A stretch of 64,000 nt of DNA from Candidatus Rokuibacteriota bacterium. Lineage in GTDB: Bacteria > Methylomirabilota > Methylomirabilia > Rokubacteriales > CSP1-6. Location of the stretch: NCBI GenBank assembly GCA_030647435.1, contig JAUSJX010000048.1:79378-143377 (forward strand), written 5' to 3'. The notes under the pieces were generated by a model. The model was not told where the DNA came from. It saw only the letters and a program-made list of their open reading frames with translations, and ran no database searches. The position numbers and the translations under genes are program-made. Positions 1 to 9,226 of the stretch are shown in pieces (position 1 is the stretch's first letter; each line of letters opens with the position of its first letter).

Positions 1-855
1 GCCGATCCGGGCAAGGCCACCGACGCCCTCGCCCGGGCGGCCGCGGCGCACGGGGCAGCCGTCCACCTGGGATGCGCAGTGGAGGGCGTCGCCACGCGCA
101 ACGGCGCGGTCAGCGCGGTTATCACCGAGCGTGGCGAGATCCGCACCTCGTGGCTGGTGTGCGCCGCGGGCGCCTGGTCATCGCGCCTCGCGCGCACCCT
201 CCGTCTCGAGCTGCCTCAGCGCTGGGTGCGCGGCACCGTGGCCAGGACGACGCCGGCACCGGCCGTCACGTCTTGCGCCGTGTGGGGGCCCGGGGTGGCC
301 TTTCGCCAGCGGAAGGACGGCTGCTTCAACATCGCCGCGGGCGGTGCGCTGGACCACGACGTCACGCTCGACTCGCTCCGGCAAATCCGCTTCTTCCTGC
401 CCAACTACTGGAAGAACAAGGCGCTGTTCCGCTTCCACGTCGGACTGCCACTGGTTCAGAGCCTCATGGCCGCGCTTCCGGGATCGTCGGCGCGGCGCCA
501 CCCGCTCATCTGGGACCGCGGCGTCGAGCCCCGGCCGAACCCCGCCAAGGTCCAGCGCAGCTTCGCCGAGCTGCAGCGCCTGCTGCCGTCGCTGCCGCGG
601 CTCGGCATCGCCGAGAGCTGGGCCGGCTACATCGACGCCACGCCCGACCTGGCGCCCGTGCTGGGCGAGGTCCCCGGGCTCCGCGGCTTCGTGTTCGCCA
701 CGGGGTTCAGCGGTCACGGGTTCGCCATGGGGCCCGTGGCGGGGCGGCTGGTCTCCGAGCTGATCGTGGACGGCAAGCCGTCGCTCGACATCGCCCCCTT
801 TCGATTCTCGCGCTTTGCCGAGAAGGCGGTCGGCAAGCCGCGCAACGTCCTGTGA
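1..855 (+). CDS. FAD-dependent oxidoreductase, DAO family (5' end missing)
   Basis: C-terminal part of a D-amino-acid/sarcosine/glycine oxidase-like flavoprotein that oxidises an amine or amino acid using FAD. The frame is open from base 1 (ADPGKATDALARAAAAHGA), so the gene begins outside the window; the GTG at 79 is internal. Visible DAO features are the substrate-domain segment, the VCAAGAWSSRLA strand typical of DAO proteins, and the C-terminal FAD-contact region GFSGHGFAMGPVAGRLVSEL. The N-terminal GxGxxG dinucleotide fold is not in the window. Its stop overlaps the start of hyuA (GTGA), so it is translationally coupled to the hydantoinase genes. This suggests that it acts on an N-methylated or amino-acid product of that pathway (inference). 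The exact substrate is unknown. Confidence 0.85.
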   Translation, partial: ADPGKATDALARAAAAHGAAVHLGCAVEGVATRNGAVSAVITERGEIRTSWLVCAAGAWSSRLARTLRLELPQRWVRGTVARTTPAPAVTSCAVWGPGVAFRQRKDGCFNIAAGGALDHDVTLDSLRQIRFFLPNYWKNKALFRFHVGLPLVQSLMAALPGSSARRHPLIWDRGVEPRPNPAKVQRSFAELQRLLPSLPRLGIAESWAGYIDATPDLAPVLGEVPGLRGFVFATGFSGHGFAMGPVAGRLVSELIVDGKPSLDIAPFRFSRFAEKAVGKPRNVL

Positions 856-2969
856 GCCCCGCGGCCGCGCCTCGCCTGCGGGGCTACACCATCGCCCTCG
901 ACGTGGGCGGCACGTTCACCGACGTGACGCTGCTCGACCCGGCAACGGGACGGCTCTGGATCGCCAAGACGCCCACCACGCCACGCGACCCTTCGGAGGG
1001 CTTCCTCGTCGGCGTGGAGAAGGTGCTGCGGATCGCCGGTGCTCACCCGGGCGGGCTCGGGCAGGTGCTCCACGGCACGACCACCGCCACCAACGCCATC
1101 CTCGAGGACAAGGGCGCCCCGACCGGACTCCTCACGACGGCGGGGTTCCGCTACGTGCTCGAGATCGGGCGCCACGACATCCCGCGCCGGGCCAACATGT
1201 TCGCCTGGGTGAAGCCGTCGCGGCCCGTGCCGCCCGAGCTGATCTTCGAGATCCCCGGGCGGATCGGGGTGGACGGACAGGAGCTGGAGCCCGTGACCGA
1301 GGGCGCAGTGCGCGCCGCCGCGCGGCACCTGCGCGAGGCGGAGGTCGTCTCGGTGGCCGTCTGCTTCCTGCACAGCTACGCCAACGACACGCACGAACGC
1401 CGGGCCCGGGAGGTGCTGCTCGAAGAGCATCCGGGCTGCGCGGTCTCCCTGTCCAGCGAGGTGCTACCGGTGTTCCGCGAGTACGAGCGCACCATGGCCA
1501 CCGTTCTCAACGCCTACGTGCAGCCGCTGGTCGGGCGGTACGTGGAGCGCCTCGAGGAGCGGCTCCTCTCGCGAGGGATCTCGGCGCCGCTGCGCATCAT
1601 GAAGTCCAACGGCGGTGTCGTCGGAGCGGACGTCGTGCGCCGGCAGTCCATCCACACCGCGCTGTCCGGGCCGGCGGCCGGCGTGGTCGGCGCGCGCCTG
1701 GTGGGCGGGGCGGCAGGGTTCGAGGATCTCATCTCGGTGGACGTCGGGGGCACCAGCGCCGACGTCTGCATGATCCGCGGCGGCGAGGCGGAAATCACCG
1801 TCGAGGGGACCGTCGGCGCCTGGCCGCTCCACCTGCCGATGATCGACATCCACACCATCGGCGCGGGGGGTGGCTCTATTGCGCGGGTCGCAGATGACGG
1901 CACGCTCACGGTGGGGCCCGAGAGCGCCGGGGCCGAACCGGGGCCGGCGTGCTACGGCGCCGGCGGGGAAGAGCCGACGGTCACGGACGCCCACCTCGTC
2001 CTCGGCCGCATCTCGTCACATCTGGTGGGCGGCGAGATCGCGCTGGACGTGGAGCGCTCCCGGCGAGCCATCGAGGAGCGCGTGGCCCGGCCCCTGGGAC
2101 TCAGCCTCGAGGCGGCGGCGGACGGGATCCTCGACATCGTGAACAACAACATGGTCGGCGCCATCCGCCTCGTCTCGGTGGAGCACGGCTACGACCCGCG
2201 CGACTTCGCCCTCTTGCCCTTCGGGGGCGCGGGCCCGCTCCACGGGGCGGACCTGGCGACGCTTCTGGGGATGCGCACGGTCGTGGTCCCGCGCCACCCG
2301 GGCGTGCTGTCGACCTTCGGGCTGCTGGGCACCGAGGTGCGGAACGACTACGCGCGCACGAGTCTGCAGAAGCCGCCGGACTACGATCTCGAGGCGATCG
2401 CAGCCGTCTACGCCGACCTGGAGCGGCAGGCCCAGGCGTGGCTCGCCGCGGAGGGCGTGCCGCCGGCGCGCCGCCGCCTGCGCCGGCTGGCGGACCTGCG
2501 CTACCGGCATCAGGGCTTCGAGATCACGGTGCCATGGGAGGAGCGCGGTCTCTCGCCGGACACCCTCATCCGGCGCTTCCACGCGCGTCACCGCCAGCTC
2601 TATACCTACGCGCTGGAGGACGCGCCGGTGGAGATCGTCACCCTGCGGGTGGCCGCGGCGGGCCGCGTGCGGCGCTTTGCCCTGCCCACGCTCGATGCCC
2701 GCCGGGGGCCGGCCCGGCGCGCGCGCCCAGGTGGGCGGCTGGTCTACTTTGCGGGCGCGGGCTGGGTGAGCTGCCCGTGCGTGGACCGCGCGGCGCTCGG
2801 GGTGGGCGCGGTCCTCGCGGGGCCGGCCATCGTCGAGCAGCTGGACTCGACCACCGTGGTGTGGCCGGGGCAGCGGGCGACGGTGGACCGGCATGGGAAC
2901 CTGATCGTTCGGCTGGGCGCCGTCCGGCGGCCCGCGGCGGCGCGGGGCGTACGAAGGGGCAGGCGGTGA
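852..2969 (+). CDS. hyuA: Hydantoinase/oxoprolinase subunit A
   Basis: ATP-dependent hydantoinase/5-oxoprolinase A subunit of 705 residues, the usual size for the family. It carries the actin-like ATPase start LDVGGTFTDVTLLD near residue 17, the HGTTTATNAILEDKGA segment near residue 75, and the VDVGGTSADVCMI and IGAGGGSIARV phosphate-binding segments in the middle. HyuA proteins work with HyuB to open cyclic amides (hydantoins, N-methylhydantoin, 5-oxoproline); members of the wider family carboxylate acetone or acetophenone. The GTG at 852 was chosen because it overlaps the upstream TGA and lies 16 codons before the first conserved strand. The same frame is open far upstream, but that stretch is antisense-like noise under the DAO gene. 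Cytoplasmic. Confidence 0.93.
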   Translation: MSPAAAPRLRGYTIALDVGGTFTDVTLLDPATGRLWIAKTPTTPRDPSEGFLVGVEKVLRIAGAHPGGLGQVLHGTTTATNAILEDKGAPTGLLTTAGFRYVLEIGRHDIPRRANMFAWVKPSRPVPPELIFEIPGRIGVDGQELEPVTEGAVRAAARHLREAEVVSVAVCFLHSYANDTHERRAREVLLEEHPGCAVSLSSEVLPVFREYERTMATVLNAYVQPLVGRYVERLEERLLSRGISAPLRIMKSNGGVVGADVVRRQSIHTALSGPAAGVVGARLVGGAAGFEDLISVDVGGTSADVCMIRGGEAEITVEGTVGAWPLHLPMIDIHTIGAGGGSIARVADDGTLTVGPESAGAEPGPACYGAGGEEPTVTDAHLVLGRISSHLVGGEIALDVERSRRAIEERVARPLGLSLEAAADGILDIVNNNMVGAIRLVSVEHGYDPRDFALLPFGGAGPLHGADLATLLGMRTVVVPRHPGVLSTFGLLGTEVRNDYARTSLQKPPDYDLEAIAAVYADLERQAQAWLAAEGVPPARRRLRRLADLRYRHQGFEITVPWEERGLSPDTLIRRFHARHRQLYTYALEDAPVEIVTLRVAAAGRVRRFALPTLDARRGPARRARPGGRLVYFAGAGWVSCPCVDRAALGVGAVLAGPAIVEQLDSTTVVWPGQRATVDRHGNLIVRLGAVRRPAAARGVRRGRR

Positions 2970-4792
2970 GGGGTGCGCGCGCGCGGCGGCGCGCGGGAGC
3001 TCCGGCGGCGGCCGATCCCCAACCCGATCCGGTCACGCGCGAGATCGTCAAGGGCGCGCTCCGGGCGGCCCAGGCCGAGATGGAGGCGGTGATCGAGCGC
3101 ACAGCCATGTCGCCCTTCATCCGCGAGAAGAAGGACTACTTCGCCGGCATCCTCGACGCCCGCGGGCGGGTGGTGTGCGGGACCATGATCCCGCTGTTCG
3201 GCAACCTCACGGAGATCATCTTCCGACAGTACCGGCCCGAGACGATGCGGCCCGGCGACCTCTACTGGTACAACGACTGCTACGGCTCGCGTGGCGGCGT
3301 GTCCCACTCGCCGGACATGGTGTTCGCCGCGCCCGTGTTCCACCAGAACCGGCTGGTGGCGTTCTCGCAGACCTGGGGGCATTTCTGGGACATCGGGGGT
3401 ATGCGGGCCGGCAGCATCTCGCCGGACGCCACCGAGATCTTCCACGAGGGCATCATCGTTCCGGCCGTCCGCATCTACCGGGAAGGCGTGCTCAACGACG
3501 AGGCCTTCCGCATCTTCGTCCGCAACTCGCGCTTCCCCGACATCCTGCAAGGGGATATCCGCGCGGTACTGGCCGGCTGCCGGCTAGGCGAGCGCCGCGT
3601 GCAGGAGCTGTTCGCGCGCTTCGGCGCCGCGACCGTGCTCGAAGCCTGGGCGTTCTTCGAGCGGCAGTGCCGCGACACCATCCGGAAGACGCTCGATTCG
3701 CGCATCCCGGACGGCGCCTACGAAAGCGAGGACGCGGTGGACGGCGACGGTATGAGCGGGCGGCCCTTCCACGTGCGGATGCGCCTCACGAAGGACGGCG
3801 GGCGGATCGCCATCGACACGCGGGAGAGCGACGACCAGGCCAAGGGGCCGATCAACTTCATCATGCACGAGAGCGTGCCGAAGCTGATCATCGGCATCTA
3901 CCTGCTCTCGGGCCACCCGACCGTCCTCCTCAACGACGGCGCGCAGGACGCGATCGACGAGGTGCGAGTGCGGCCGGGGAGCATCCTGCAGCCCCACTGG
4001 CCCGCACCTCTCGGCAACCGCGCGCACACCCTGGCCCGCGTGCAGTCCAACGTGCTGGCACTCCTGGCTCTCGCGACCGGCGGCGACGTGCCGGCCTCCA
4101 ACTCCGTCTACAACATCTACTTCCTGCGCGGCTTCGACCGGGCGCAGCAGGAGTTCTTCCTCGTGAGCGACGGCGTGGCCGTGGGCTACGGGGCGCGGCC
4201 CTTCGCCGACGGCCTCGACGCCATCTACTACGTCGCGCAGAAGAACTACCCGGCCGAGTTCATGGAGATGGTCTTCCCCATGCGCCTGCGCCAGTACGGC
4301 CTGCACCGGGACTCGGGCGGGCCGGGGCGCTTCCGCGGCGGCTGCGGCGTCGTTCGGGAGATCGAGCTGCTCGCCGACGAGGCGGTAATCGCCATCCGGC
4401 AGGACAATATCCTCTTCCCGCCCGCCGGGGTGAACGGCGGGCACGCCGGCCGCCCCGGGCGCTGTGTGGTAAACCCGGGGCGTCTGGACGAGCGCGTGCT
4501 GCCGCCCATGTCCGATGGGAACGTCCTCCGCCGGGGCGACGTGGTCCGCCTGGACACCAGCGGAGGCGGAGGCTGGGGCAATCCGCTGGACCGGCCCATC
4601 GAGCGTGTGCGCAAGGACGTGCTCGGCGGTTTCATCTCTGCCGAGTCGGCGATGGAGGACTACGGCGTGGTGATGGAAGGGTCGAGGGGTGCGGTGGACG
4701 CGGCCGAGACGGGGCGCCTCCGCGCCGCCAAGCGCGGCCCCGTCCGCATGTTCCACCGCAACGGCTACTTCGGCCCGCTGGTGACACCGTGA
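2966..4792 (+). CDS. hyuB: Hydantoinase/oxoprolinase subunit B
   Basis: Partner B subunit of 608 residues. After a basic, low-complexity leader of about 20 residues it shows the family start DPVTREIVKGALRAAQAEME, the MSPFIREKKDYFAGILD region, and the conserved NDCYGSRGGVSHSPD segment that aligns with the NDPYDGGTHLPD motif of HyuB proteins. Near the C-terminus are GGPGRFRGGCGVVREIE and DTSGGGGWGNPLDR, both diagnostic. The GTG at 2966 overlaps the hyuA TGA by four bases (GTGA), so the two subunits are made together. The DAO, hyuA, hyuB and SDR genes form one overlapping unit that probably also drives the ABC importer downstream. The cyclic-amide substrate cannot be read from sequence. Confidence 0.93.
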   Translation: MRGARARRRAGAPAAADPQPDPVTREIVKGALRAAQAEMEAVIERTAMSPFIREKKDYFAGILDARGRVVCGTMIPLFGNLTEIIFRQYRPETMRPGDLYWYNDCYGSRGGVSHSPDMVFAAPVFHQNRLVAFSQTWGHFWDIGGMRAGSISPDATEIFHEGIIVPAVRIYREGVLNDEAFRIFVRNSRFPDILQGDIRAVLAGCRLGERRVQELFARFGAATVLEAWAFFERQCRDTIRKTLDSRIPDGAYESEDAVDGDGMSGRPFHVRMRLTKDGGRIAIDTRESDDQAKGPINFIMHESVPKLIIGIYLLSGHPTVLLNDGAQDAIDEVRVRPGSILQPHWPAPLGNRAHTLARVQSNVLALLALATGGDVPASNSVYNIYFLRGFDRAQQEFFLVSDGVAVGYGARPFADGLDAIYYVAQKNYPAEFMEMVFPMRLRQYGLHRDSGGPGRFRGGCGVVREIELLADEAVIAIRQDNILFPPAGVNGGHAGRPGRCVVNPGRLDERVLPPMSDGNVLRRGDVVRLDTSGGGGWGNPLDRPIERVRKDVLGGFISAESAMEDYGVVMEGSRGAVDAAETGRLRAAKRGPVRMFHRNGYFGPLVTP

Positions 4793-5538
4793 GCCCAGGA
4801 TCGGTGGCGATCGTGACGGGGGCGGCCCGGGGAATCGGGCGCGCGTCGGCCCTGGCGCTCGGGCGGAAAGGCTTCGCGCTCGCCCTGGTCGATGTGCGTG
4901 CGCGGGAGCTCTCCGATACGGCGGGCGAGGTGCGCGGGCTGGGCGTGGAGGCGCTCGCGCTCGAGGGCGACGTCTCGGACTTCGTGCGGGCGCAGGCGCT
5001 CGGCCGCCAGGTGCTCGACGCCTGGGGCCGCGTGGACGTGCTGGTGAACAATGCCGGCGTGTCGCAGCCGAAGGGGCTGCTCGAGATCACGGAAGGCGAG
5101 TGGGACCGCACCCTCGCGATCAATCTCAAGGGCGCCTTCAACTGGGCCAAGGCGGTGGCGCCGGCCATGCTGGCGCAGGGCGCGGGGCGCATCGTCAACA
5201 TCTCCTCGGTGAGCGCGCATACCGGCGCGGGGTTCGGCGCGGTAAGCCAGTTCGCCTACTGCGCGGCCAAGGCGGGGTTGCTCGGGCTCACGCGCGGGCT
5301 GGCCAAGGAGCTGGCACCGCGCGTGACGGTCAATGCCATCTGCCCCGGGCTCATCGAGACGGACCTGACGGCGCAGATGATCGCCAGCCGCGGCGAGTCC
5401 ATCGTGGGGTCCATCCCGCTGGCGCGGCTCGGCACGCCCGAAGACATCGCCGAGGTGGTCGCCTTCCTCGCCACCGTCACGCCGTGCTTCATGACGGGCG
5501 AGGTGATAGACGTGGACGGCGGGCAGTGGGTGAACTGA
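4789..5538 (+). CDS. SDR-family oxidoreductase
   Basis: Classical short-chain dehydrogenase/reductase of 249 residues. The cofactor motif TGAARGIG lies near residue 10, NNAGVSQ near 87, the catalytic serine in NISSVSAH near 140, and the YCAAK catalytic Tyr/Lys pair near 160. The C-terminal FMTGEVIDVDGGQWVN is typical of FabG-like enzymes. The basic residues after the glycine motif are compatible with NAD(P)H, but a preference cannot be assigned. It begins at a GTG that overlaps the hyuB stop (GTGA) and ends the tightly overlapped part of the operon. Substrate unknown; an alcohol or ketone made during degradation of the hydantoin compound is a reasonable inference. Confidence 0.9.
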   Translation: MSPGSVAIVTGAARGIGRASALALGRKGFALALVDVRARELSDTAGEVRGLGVEALALEGDVSDFVRAQALGRQVLDAWGRVDVLVNNAGVSQPKGLLEITEGEWDRTLAINLKGAFNWAKAVAPAMLAQGAGRIVNISSVSAHTGAGFGAVSQFAYCAAKAGLLGLTRGLAKELAPRVTVNAICPGLIETDLTAQMIASRGESIVGSIPLARLGTPEDIAEVVAFLATVTPCFMTGEVIDVDGGQWVN

Positions 5539-5540
5539 CC

Positions 5541-5632
5541 CGCACCCTCGCCCCGACCCTCCCGAGGGAGATGGAGTCCGAACGGAACCCATCGCCCCAG
5601 GGGGGGGCAGCGTGAGGGGGCGGGCTGGCCGG
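5541..5632. repeat. REP-like GC-rich imperfect palindrome
   Basis: Between the SDR gene and the transporter gene lies a roughly 90-bp stretch with a small CCTCCCGAGGGAGAT palindrome. CCTCGCCCC-type sequence is on the left and complementary GTGAGGGGGCGGG on the right. The composition is like the REP elements that populate high-GC intergenic regions. It has no coding potential I can support. No second copy was found in this window, so the repeat label rests on composition alone. Confidence 0.3.
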
Positions 5633-5718
5633 GTACGGGCTGGATGACGACGCGGGGGCGCAGTATGATAGCCCCGCATAACGGTCGCGATGAACCACAT
5701 ACACGTGGGAGGACAGAC

Positions 5719-7287
5719 ATGAGACACGCACGCGCGGTGGTCGCAAGCTTCTCGATGCTCCTGGCCGTGGCGCTGGCCGCGCCGATCGCCCCGGCGGAGG
5801 CGCAGACGCGCTTCGTCTTCGCCAACGAGAGCCCCTACGACACCATGGATCCGCACGCGGCCTTCGACGTCGGGCGGGTGGCGGTACGACTCAACCTCTA
5901 CGACGGGCTGTACCGGTGGCTCGACAACCCGGCCGTCCTTCAGCCGTGGCTGGCCGAGAGCCACACCGTCTCGGCCGACGGCCTGACCTACACGTTCAAG
6001 CTACGCCGCGGCGCCAAGTTCCACGACGGCACCGACGTCACGGCGGAGGACGTCCGCTACAGCGCCGACCGCATCCTCGCGCTCAAGAAGGGGGCGGCGG
6101 CCCTGCTGTCTACCATGCTGGCGCCCGGCTCGACCAAGGCCGTCGACAGGTCCACGGTGCAGTTCACGCTCACCAAGCCCACCGCCATCTTCCTGGCCGT
6201 CATGCCCGAGATCCACGTGGTCAACTCGGTCCTACTCAAGAAGCACGAGAAGGACGGTGACTGGGGCGCCGCCTGGCTCACGGGCAACGACGCAGGCTCC
6301 GGCTCCTATATGCTCGCTCGCTACGACCCCGCCCTCGGCTTCCAGGCCAAGCGCTTCGCGGGCCACTTCATGCCGTGGGGGCCGAAGTCCATCGACGAGA
6401 TCGAGTTCCGGCACGTCAAGGAAGACAATACCCGCGTGCTCGGGATGATCAAGGGGGACTACCAGGGCACCGGCGGCTACCTGCCCATCGACCAGGTCAA
6501 GCGCCTGCGCGAGGCGGCCAACGTGAAGATGGTCGAGCAGGAGTCGATGCGCATCATGATGTTCCAGATCAATAACCAGCGCGCACCGCTCACCGACGTG
6601 AACGTGCGGCGCGCCATCAGCTACGCCTTCGACTACGACGGCTTCAACAAGGAGATCCTGAGCGGCTCCGTGGAGCGGAACCCGGTGCCGATCCCCAACA
6701 ACCTCTGGGGCGTGCCCCGGGACGTGAAGGGCTACAGCTACGACCTGGAGAAAGCCAAGCAGGAGCTGGCCAAGGCCAAGGTGAAGGTGGACCGGCCGAT
6801 CACCGTCGGCTACCTCACGGGGTTCAGCCAGACGGAGCAGGCGGCGACGGTGATGGCCAACGGGCTCCGGAAGATCGGCATCGACACCAAGATCGTCAGC
6901 GAGCTGTGGCCGGCCATGGTCGATCGCATGAAGAAGCCCGAGACCTCGCCCGACCTGGTCGTCTACTGGATCAGCACGTACTACGCCGACCCCCATAACT
7001 GGATCGGCGAGATGTTCCATTCCGGGCAGTGGGGCACCTTCAAAGCCTCGAGCTTCTACAAGAATCCGCGAGTCGACGATCTCCTGGACACGGCGCTCAC
7101 GTCCACCGACCGAAAGGTCCGGGACAAGGCCTACCAGGACGCGGCGCGCATCGTGGTGGAGGAGGCGGCGGGCGTGTGGATCTACAACACCAAGTACTTC
7201 GGCCCCTGGGCGAAGAATCTGGAGGGTATCCGCTTCAGCCCCATCGGCAATGGCCAGGAGATGCGCTGGGTCTACTACGCGAAGTAG
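5719..7287 (+). CDS. ABC transporter solute-binding protein, family 5 (peptide/nickel type)
   Basis: Periplasmic binding protein of 522 residues in the SBP_bac_5 (DppA/OppA) family. A Sec signal peptide is clear: MRHARAVVAS, a hydrophobic run, and a likely cleavage after AEA near residue 30. The mature protein has the family segments FANESPYDTMDPHAAFD, YTFKLRRGAKFHDGTDVTAEDV and NVRRAISYAFDYDGF. The ATG at 5719 is preceded by GGGAGGACA as a ribosome binding site, and the upstream open frame lacks features. It captures the ligand for the DppBCDF-type importer encoded just downstream. Family members bind oligopeptides, opines or nickel chelates; the linked hydantoinase genes suggest a small nitrogenous ligand (inference). 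Confidence 0.94.
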   Translation: MRHARAVVASFSMLLAVALAAPIAPAEAQTRFVFANESPYDTMDPHAAFDVGRVAVRLNLYDGLYRWLDNPAVLQPWLAESHTVSADGLTYTFKLRRGAKFHDGTDVTAEDVRYSADRILALKKGAAALLSTMLAPGSTKAVDRSTVQFTLTKPTAIFLAVMPEIHVVNSVLLKKHEKDGDWGAAWLTGNDAGSGSYMLARYDPALGFQAKRFAGHFMPWGPKSIDEIEFRHVKEDNTRVLGMIKGDYQGTGGYLPIDQVKRLREAANVKMVEQESMRIMMFQINNQRAPLTDVNVRRAISYAFDYDGFNKEILSGSVERNPVPIPNNLWGVPRDVKGYSYDLEKAKQELAKAKVKVDRPITVGYLTGFSQTEQAATVMANGLRKIGIDTKIVSELWPAMVDRMKKPETSPDLVVYWISTYYADPHNWIGEMFHSGQWGTFKASSFYKNPRVDDLLDTALTSTDRKVRDKAYQDAARIVVEEAAGVWIYNTKYFGPWAKNLEGIRFSPIGNGQEMRWVYYAK

Positions 7288-7346
7288 CCACGATGCCGGT
7301 GCCCGGGGCGCCCTGACGCCCCGGGTCGCCCTCTCGCCGGACCTCG

Positions 7347-8354
7347 ATGAGACTGCTGGCCCTCACGCTCCGGCGCCTGGCGTGGTTCGTTCCCACCTTG
7401 CTCGGCCTGCTCACCGTCACCTTCGTGATCTCGCGGGTCATTCCCGGCGATCCAGTGGCGCTGGTGGCGGGCGACACAGCCACCCCGGCTCAAGTGGAGG
7501 CCCTGCGGCGGCAGCTCGGCTTCGACCGGCCGCTGCCGGTCCAGTTCGTCAGCTACGTCGGCCGCCTCCTCCGGGGCGATATGGGCACGAGCCTGTACAC
7601 CACGCGCCCCATTTCGGACGACCTCGCGAGCCGTCTCCCGGCCACCATCGAGCTCACGTTGGTGGCCATGGCTTTCTCGGTGGTCGTCGGGATCCCGCTG
7701 GGTGTGGTCTCCGCCCTGTGGCGCAACTCGGCCCTCGACCACGCCCTGCGCGTGATCACGGTCTCCGGCCTGGCCATCGCCAGCTTCTGGCTCGGGATCA
7801 TGCTCCAGCTCCTCTTCGCCATGCGCCTCGGCTGGATGCCGCTCAACGGGCGTCTCCAGGGCTTCCCTCCGCGCGGTGTGACGGGGCTCTTCGTCGTCGA
7901 CGCGGTGCTGGCGTGGGACGGGGCGGCCCTCGGGGCAGCGCTGGCCCACCTGGCGCTGCCCACCGCGACGCTGGCGTTCCCGGCCCTGGCCACGCTCGTC
8001 CGGTTCACCCGGGCGGGGGTCCTGGACGTGATGCAGTCCAACTCCGTCCTCTACGAGCGCGCCATGGGGCTGCCGCGCTCCGTGATCGTCTGGAAGTACA
8101 TCCTTCGCAGCGCGCTCACGTCCACCGTGACCCAGATCGGGCTCTTGTTCGGCATTCTCCTGGCAGGGGCGGTCGTCACCGAGACCGTGTTCGACTGGCC
8201 GGGGATCGGGACCTATGCGGTGAACTCCATCATGCGCTCCGACTACAACGGGGTGATGGGCTTCACGGTGTGGGCGGGGGCGATCTTCATGGTCGTCAAC
8301 CTGCTCGTCGACATCGTCCAGACCTTCGTCGATCCGCGCGTGGGAGCGTCGTGA
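7347..8354 (+). CDS. ABC transporter permease, DppB/OppB type
   Basis: Inner-membrane permease of 335 residues with about six transmembrane helices. The first is LAWFVPTLLGLLTVTFVISRV. The family signature RVIPGDPVALVAG follows it, and the cytoplasmic EAA-type loop is represented by YERAMGLPRSVIVWKYILRSAL, which docks the ATPases. The C-terminal IVQTFVDPRVGAS is the standard ending of this family. The gene begins 59 bp after the binding-protein stop and overlaps the next permease (GTGA). Confidence 0.94.
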   Translation: MRLLALTLRRLAWFVPTLLGLLTVTFVISRVIPGDPVALVAGDTATPAQVEALRRQLGFDRPLPVQFVSYVGRLLRGDMGTSLYTTRPISDDLASRLPATIELTLVAMAFSVVVGIPLGVVSALWRNSALDHALRVITVSGLAIASFWLGIMLQLLFAMRLGWMPLNGRLQGFPPRGVTGLFVVDAVLAWDGAALGAALAHLALPTATLAFPALATLVRFTRAGVLDVMQSNSVLYERAMGLPRSVIVWKYILRSALTSTVTQIGLLFGILLAGAVVTETVFDWPGIGTYAVNSIMRSDYNGVMGFTVWAGAIFMVVNLLVDIVQTFVDPRVGAS

Positions 8355-9226
8355 GCGCCGTCCTCTTCGTCCTCTCGCGGGTGTGCCGGGACCGGTCGGC
8401 GCTGATCGGGCTCGTGCTGATCCTGGCCCTGGTGGTCTGCGCGGTCCTCGCTCCCGTGCTCGCGACGCATCCGGAGGACGTGTTCGAGCTCCACCCGGCC
8501 GAGCGGCTCCGGCCGCCCGGGGCCCAGCACCTGCTCGGCACCGACCGGATGGGAGCCGACATCTATAGCCGGCTGCTCTTCGGCGCCCGGATCACCATCC
8601 TCATCGGCGTCATCGCGGTCGGCGCCTCGCTCGTGATCGGGGTGCCCGTGGGTCTCATCGCCGGCTACTACCACAACTGGCTGAGCGATCTCCTGATGCG
8701 CGTGTCCGACATCTTCCTGGCCATCCCCCAGGTGGTCCTGGCCATCGCCATCGCGCAGACCCTGGGCCCGTCGCTCCCCAACGTGATCCTCGCCCTGTCC
8801 GTCACCTACTGGCCGTGGTTCGCCCGGCTGGTCTACGCGGAGACACGCTCGCTCCAGAAGGAGGTCTTCATCGAGTGCACCGCCGCCCTTGGGGCCTCGC
8901 CCGTCCGGCTGATCGCGCTGCACGTGCTGCCCAACGTCGCCTCGCCGATCATCGTGCGCGCCTCCATCGGCATGGGCTTCACCATCCTCACCGCGGCGGC
9001 GCTGGGCTTCCTCGGGCTGGGGCCGCCGCCGCCCACGCCGGAATGGGGCCGGACCATCGCGGAAGCGCGCGAGTTCCTGCCGGATGCGTGGTGGTATGCG
9101 GCCGCGCCGGGTCTGGCCATCTTCCTCACCGTCATGGGCTTCAACCTGCTCGGCGACGGGCTGCGCGACGTGCTGGACCCCCGGATCCGCCGCGGGCAAG
9201 GCGGCGCTAAGGACTCCGGTGACTGA
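8351..9226 (+). CDS. ABC transporter permease, DppC/OppC type
   Basis: Second permease, 291 residues, with an N-terminal helix (LIGLVLILALVVCAVLAPVL) followed by the periplasmic segment HLLGTDRMGADIYSRLLFGAR that is diagnostic for DppC/OppC. Five further hydrophobic segments follow, and the EAA loop lies around FIECTAALGASPVRLIALHV. The ending GDGLRDVLDPR is typical. The start GTG overlaps the DppB stop, and the 3' end overlaps the ATPase gene by 8 bp. It pairs with the upstream permease to form the membrane channel. Confidence 0.94.
   Translation: MSAVLFVLSRVCRDRSALIGLVLILALVVCAVLAPVLATHPEDVFELHPAERLRPPGAQHLLGTDRMGADIYSRLLFGARITILIGVIAVGASLVIGVPVGLIAGYYHNWLSDLLMRVSDIFLAIPQVVLAIAIAQTLGPSLPNVILALSVTYWPWFARLVYAETRSLQKEVFIECTAALGASPVRLIALHVLPNVASPIIVRASIGMGFTILTAAALGFLGLGPPPPTPEWGRTIAEAREFLPDAWWYAAAPGLAIFLTVMGFNLLGDGLRDVLDPRIRRGQGGAKDSGD

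Noticed and set aside
72..851. N-terminal extension of hyuA upstream of 852
   Set aside because: Arg/Ala-rich shadow of the DAO gene; HyuA proteins begin shortly before the DVGGTFTD motif.
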